This document shows positions 5,548 to 8,528 of a DNA stretch of 8,528 nucleotides, in pieces. The translations under genes and the position numbers were made by a program. The first letter of the stretch is position 1. Every line of letters begins with the position of its first letter. The notes under the pieces are model-generated. The model did not search any database. It had not been told where the DNA came from and saw only the letters and a program-made list of their open reading frames with translations. Location: positions 1 through 8,528 of the forward strand of contig CALKDE010000352.1 of assembly GCA_938082955.1 (NCBI GenBank). Reading direction: 5' to 3'. This DNA comes from an uncultured Pseudomonadales bacterium. Lineage in GTDB: Bacteria; Pseudomonadota; Gammaproteobacteria; Pseudomonadales; Pseudohongiellaceae.

Positions 5548-6644
5548 AGTCACTCATCCGCATATTCGCTGTTATGCGAAAAGAATTCCTACAGTTGAGT
5601 CGCGACAGACTCACCTTTGGCATGATTGTGGGCATTCCACTTATCCAACTGCTTATGTTTGGCTATGCTATCAACACTGATGTGCGCAACTTGTCCGCCG
5701 CCTATGTTGATGAATCAGACACTCACCTATCAAGGCAGTTCATCGCCGATATCACCGCCTCCCAAGTCATCGTCATGAAGCAGCGAGTTGCCAGCGCCTT
5801 TGAGTTGGAACAGCTACTAAATGCGGGTTCGATCTCTATCGGCATCGCGATACCAGAGGATTTCGATCGACGGGTTTTGGCGCGAGACCGGCAGGCGGCC
5901 CAATTACTGGTCGATGGAACAGACCCGATAATCGTCGGTGTTGCGCAGCAGCTTGCAGCGATGCCTGTTCGTTTTGATTCTCAGGCAAAACCGCCACAGA
6001 ATGCGGCGATCTTGGAAGTACGAAACTACTACAATCCGGAACGGCGTTCGGCGGTCAATATCGTGCCAGGCTTAGTTGGCGTCATTCTTACTATGACGAT
6101 GGTATTGTTTACGGCAGTTGCAATCGTGCGGGAAAAAGAACGCGGCAACTTGGAGCTATTGATCAATACACCAATCAAAACACCAGAGTTGATGCTGGGT
6201 AAGATTTCCCCCTATATCTTGATTGGCTTGATTCAGTTGTCGCTGATACTGGGTCTGGGTTGGTATTTCTTTCAGGTGCCAATTCGTGGCAGCCTGATCC
6301 ATGTGTTGGCGGCAGCGTTGGTTTTTATTGCGGCGAATCTATCGCTAGGGCTATTGATTTCGACTGTTGCAGCAACGCAGTTCCAAGCGATGCAGATGAC
6401 TTTTTTCTTTTTTCTACCGTCTATTTTGATCTCGGGGTTTATGTTTCCTTTCGATGGCATGCCTGCTGCTGCACAGAATGTCGCGGAGTTTTTGCCGCTC
6501 ACGCATTTCAATCGCTTGATCCGAGGCATTATACTAAGGGGCGCAGACATCACTTCGATGCTGGATGAATTGCTCGCACTGGCAATCTTCACAGTTGTGG
6601 CACTAACTCTTGCAATATTGAGATTTAGTAAGCGCCTGGATTAG
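5544..6644 (+). CDS. ABC-2 type transporter permease (YbhS/YbhR/YhhJ-like)
   Basis: A 366-residue inner-membrane permease with the ABC-2 layout. A cytoplasmic amphipathic start with KEFLQLSRD (13-21) precedes helix 1 (about 23-43). A periplasmic domain of about 125 residues (44-170) follows. The remaining helices begin at VPGLVGVILTMTMVLFTAVAIV, followed by the cytoplasmic coupling motif REKERGNLELL (196-206), and continue to the C-terminal helix near 340-360. The tail RFSKRLD closely recalls YbhS-type proteins, which end in KRRLD. AAGGAG eight bases before the ATG is a strong ribosome site. It is the last gene of the operon. In E. coli two permeases (YbhS and YbhR) are encoded; only one exists here, so a homodimer is likely. 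Candidate substrates by family are drugs, cations or lipids; none can be picked from the sequence. Confidence 0.93.
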   Translation: MKSLIRIFAVMRKEFLQLSRDRLTFGMIVGIPLIQLLMFGYAINTDVRNLSAAYVDESDTHLSRQFIADITASQVIVMKQRVASAFELEQLLNAGSISIGIAIPEDFDRRVLARDRQAAQLLVDGTDPIIVGVAQQLAAMPVRFDSQAKPPQNAAILEVRNYYNPERRSAVNIVPGLVGVILTMTMVLFTAVAIVREKERGNLELLINTPIKTPELMLGKISPYILIGLIQLSLILGLGWYFFQVPIRGSLIHVLAAALVFIAANLSLGLLISTVAATQFQAMQMTFFFFLPSILISGFMFPFDGMPAAAQNVAEFLPLTHFNRLIRGIILRGADITSMLDELLALAIFTVVALTLAILRFSKRLD

Positions 6645-6774
6645 AAATTTACCGCGCGGGTGTTTGTCCCCTTGCAGGCCATTAAGGCAAATGAGTAATT
6701 GCTGTGAGAATATATTGGACATAAGAGTATCTTCTCAAAGCCCTATCTAAATTCACTAAAAGTAGGAGCAGGGG
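6645..6774. other. Intergenic 3' region between the ABC operon and its terminator
   Basis: About 130 bases with no convincing gene. It holds only a 19-codon reading frame (6691-6750) without coding support and an imperfect inverted repeat (TGAGAA at 6705-6710, TTCTCA at 6732-6737). It probably forms a 3' untranslated region of the exporter mRNA. Confidence 0.4.
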
Positions 6775-6803
6775 AAAACGGGCGCATCGCTGCGCCTGTT
6801 TTT
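6775..6803. terminator. Rho-independent terminator, probably bidirectional
   Basis: The 5' arm AAAACGGGCGCA (6775-6786) pairs with TGCGCCTGTTTT (6791-6802) around a TCGC loop: 12 pairs including one G-U on the + strand transcript. The arm runs into five T residues (6799-6803). It lies 130 bases after the permease stop and fits termination of the exporter operon. For the leftward oxidoreductase gene it starts nine bases after the stop and ends in GTTTT, with one C/A mismatch, so it can also serve that gene. Confidence 0.85.
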
Positions 6804-6812
6804 AAGATGAAT

Positions 6813-8528
6813 CTAAACTTTCGCGATCGGTGTAGAGCGCGAAAAGTCGTGATTTTTTAGTGGCAGTTCCCTGACTCTCTGGCCCGTCAAAATATACAGG
6901 CCATTGCTTACTGCCGCGGCGAGTGGAGGTGTTGAAGGTTCGCCTAGCCCGCCCAACGCCTCTCCGGATTCGACGATATGCACATCAATCTCTGGCGCAT
7001 CGTTCATGCGTACCATCTGGTAGTCAGGAAAGTTGTTTTGCGCAACGCGACCATTCTCGATAGTGATCTCACCATACATCGCAGCGGTTAGGCCGTAGAT
7101 AATGCCGCTCTCGACCTGTGCCTCGACCGTATCTGGATTTACTGCCCAGCCGCAATCTATCGCGCAGGTGACCTTGTGCACCACAGGTCGGTTATTTGCA
7201 TCTAAGGACACTTCAGCTACTTCGGCAACGATGCTGCCGAAGCTTTCCTGAACAGCAATGCCCAGAGCATGACCCTGGGGCAAGTTCTGACCGTAGCCTG
7301 CCGCTTCAGCTGCAACCTCAAGCACCTTACGGTGACGAGGATGCTCGGCAAGCATTTCCATGCGGAACTGATAAGGATTCTTACCAGAGCGATGTGCTAT
7401 CTCGTCGACAAAAGATTCAGTGAAGAATGTCTGCTGTGAATGATCGACACTGCGCCATGCGGCAATCGGCACGTGCGTATCGCCATCAACAACGCGAATA
7501 GACTGATTTGGAATTGCATAAGGGATATGTGAGGCGCCGGGTGTCTGTATTGGCCCGGTGAAACGGTTGTGCCAGGCTTGCACCATGCCATTTGAATCGA
7601 AGGCGGCTTTGAAATTACTTGCGACCGCGGGCCGATAGTAGTCTTGCTGCATATCGTCTTCGCGACTCATAACAGTCTTCACCGGAACATCGAACTCCTT
7701 GGCGATTAGTGTCGCGTGATCGATAACATTCCAGTTAAAAGGTAGCCTTCTTCCGAAACCACCACCGAGATAGCTGTGGTGAAAAACTGCGTCGTCTTCC
7801 GACAAGCCTGCAATTTTTGCTACTCGACCTTTTATGCCTAGGGCATCTTGGGTGCTGGTCCACACTTCCGCGATGCCGTCATGAATATGTACGGTACAAT
7901 TCATCGGCTCCATAGCGGCGTGGGCAAGATAGGGAACGCTGTAATAGCCTTCGATAACATCGGCTGCGCCGTCCATCGCCGCGTCAGCATCACCGACTTC
8001 TAAGACTTCGCTGTTATCGTCTTCACTAAGGCTGCGCTGGAAACCGGCAAACAGGTCGGCGCTGGATGTTGTGTCCGCATCCGAAGATTCAAACTCCGAC
8101 TTAACTAGCTTCAGTGCTTCCTTTGCACGCCAGTAGCTATCAGCCACAACCGCGACAGAGTCTTCTAATTCGATGATGCGTTTTACACCACGTCGACCAA
8201 GTACGTCGCCGGCATCAACCGAGACTAGTTTCGTCCCAAACACCGGTGCGAGGCGTATGGCTGCGTACAGCATATCTTCGCTTTGCGCATCGATACCGTA
8301 TTCGGCGGACCCGTCTACCTTCGCTGGAATATCGACGCGCGATATCGCCTTACCCATAATCGTAAACTGCGAAGGATCTTTCAGCGTTACGTTCTCGGGC
8401 GGCTCTAGCAGCGCCGCATCGACGGCGAGTTCACCATAGCTCAGCGATCGACCACTGGCGTTATGCTGAACATGGGTCAGCTGCGTGCTGCATTCATTTG
8501 CTGCCACGCCCCAACGATTCGCTGCACA
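6813..8528 (-). CDS. IorB-type molybdopterin-binding oxidoreductase large subunit (N-terminus outside window)
   Basis: This is the molybdenum-cofactor subunit of a xanthine dehydrogenase/aldehyde oxidase-superfamily hydroxylase, most like isoquinoline 1-oxidoreductase beta (IorB) and related aldehyde dehydrogenases. The frame stays open to the right edge (…CAANRWG before the GTG at 8507), so that GTG is not the start. Family members are about 700-770 residues; about 570 are visible. Numbering from that GTG, a hammerhead domain runs from about 50 to 140 (FTIMGKAISRVDIPAKVDGSAEYG). The cofactor-binding domain has AHAAMEPMNCTV (195-206), LGGGFGRR (247-254), and AAWRSVDHSQQTFFTESFVDE. The C-terminal GLGEPSTPPLAAAVSNG motif contains the catalytic glutamate (Glu523). 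The partner [2Fe-2S] subunit is expected upstream, beyond the edge. IorB-type proteins often carry an export signal, but that part is not visible. The substrate is undetermined. Confidence 0.92.
   Translation of the reverse strand, partial: CAANRWGVAANECSTQLTHVQHNASGRSLSYGELAVDAALLEPPENVTLKDPSQFTIMGKAISRVDIPAKVDGSAEYGIDAQSEDMLYAAIRLAPVFGTKLVSVDAGDVLGRRGVKRIIELEDSVAVVADSYWRAKEALKLVKSEFESSDADTTSSADLFAGFQRSLSEDDNSEVLEVGDADAAMDGAADVIEGYYSVPYLAHAAMEPMNCTVHIHDGIAEVWTSTQDALGIKGRVAKIAGLSEDDAVFHHSYLGGGFGRRLPFNWNVIDHATLIAKEFDVPVKTVMSREDDMQQDYYRPAVASNFKAAFDSNGMVQAWHNRFTGPIQTPGASHIPYAIPNQSIRVVDGDTHVPIAAWRSVDHSQQTFFTESFVDEIAHRSGKNPYQFRMEMLAEHPRHRKVLEVAAEAAGYGQNLPQGHALGIAVQESFGSIVAEVAEVSLDANNRPVVHKVTCAIDCGWAVNPDTVEAQVESGIIYGLTAAMYGEITIENGRVAQNNFPDYQMVRMNDAPEIDVHIVESGEALGGLGEPSTPPLAAAVSNGLYILTGQRVRELPLKNHDFSRSTPIAKV

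Noticed and set aside
6705..6737. Imperfect inverted repeat TGAGAA...TTCTCA
   Set aside because: The arms are six bases with a long unpaired centre, and no downstream gene on that strand would use it as an operator.
6691..6750. 19-codon reading frame starting MSNCCENILD in the 3' region of the ABC operon
   Set aside because: It is too short to judge, its ribosome site sits only three bases from the ATG, and no family is recognisable.
8505..8507. GTG as start of the molybdopterin oxidoreductase
   Set aside because: The frame continues open to the window edge with family-like sequence, and the protein would lack about 200 N-terminal residues typical of the family.

Overview
The window reads as a stretch of a Gram-negative, probably gammaproteobacterial (perhaps marine) chromosome. 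The grounds are lipoproteins with lipoboxes, an RND-type inner-membrane exporter, an NnrU-family membrane protein, a ClpP-like protease without adjacent clpX, and a TetR/membrane-fusion/ABC export operon laid out like the enterobacterial ybiH(cecR)-ybhGFSR locus. This assignment rests on recognised protein families only. No mobile elements, CRISPR arrays, tRNAs or rRNAs are visible. Genes are densely packed and no gap without a gene exceeds about 170 bases.

Left part (1-1861, + strand): the C-terminal end of an RND/MMPL exporter runs in from the left edge. It is followed by a small lipoprotein cytochrome c whose heme motif has the non-standard spacing CX3CH, and then a stand-alone ClpP paralogue with an intact Ser-His-Asp triad but a divergent N-terminus. 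Next comes a leftward pair (1865-2855, - strand): an NnrU-family multi-spanning membrane protein, and overlapping its 3' end a small exported protein of unknown function. The last gene converges on clpP with three bases between the stop codons, and a perfect 14-bp hairpin lies inside its 3' coding end.

Centre (2856-6803): a divergent intergenic region carries a 20-bp perfect palindrome overlapping a good promoter. It drives a tight four-gene operon: a TetR regulator, a lipoprotein membrane-fusion protein, a single-domain ABC ATPase and one ABC-2 permease. The genes are joined by ATGA overlaps or a 15-base gap and closed by a strong hairpin-plus-U-tract terminator. The likely arrangement is a self-regulated exporter in which the TetR protein binds the palindrome and represses its own operon until an unknown small molecule releases it. 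Compared with E. coli it is a half-size version, with one ATPase domain and one permease, which implies a homodimeric transporter.

Right part (6813-8528, - strand): most of a large molybdopterin-binding oxidoreductase subunit of the IorB type (xanthine dehydrogenase/aldehyde oxidase superfamily). Its N-terminus lies beyond the right edge. It converges on the ABC operon and probably shares the terminator.

Most of the window is recognisable. The parts least explained are the CX3CH cytochrome, the divergent ClpP, the small secreted protein with its embedded hairpin, and the reduced ABC exporter with its palindromic operator.
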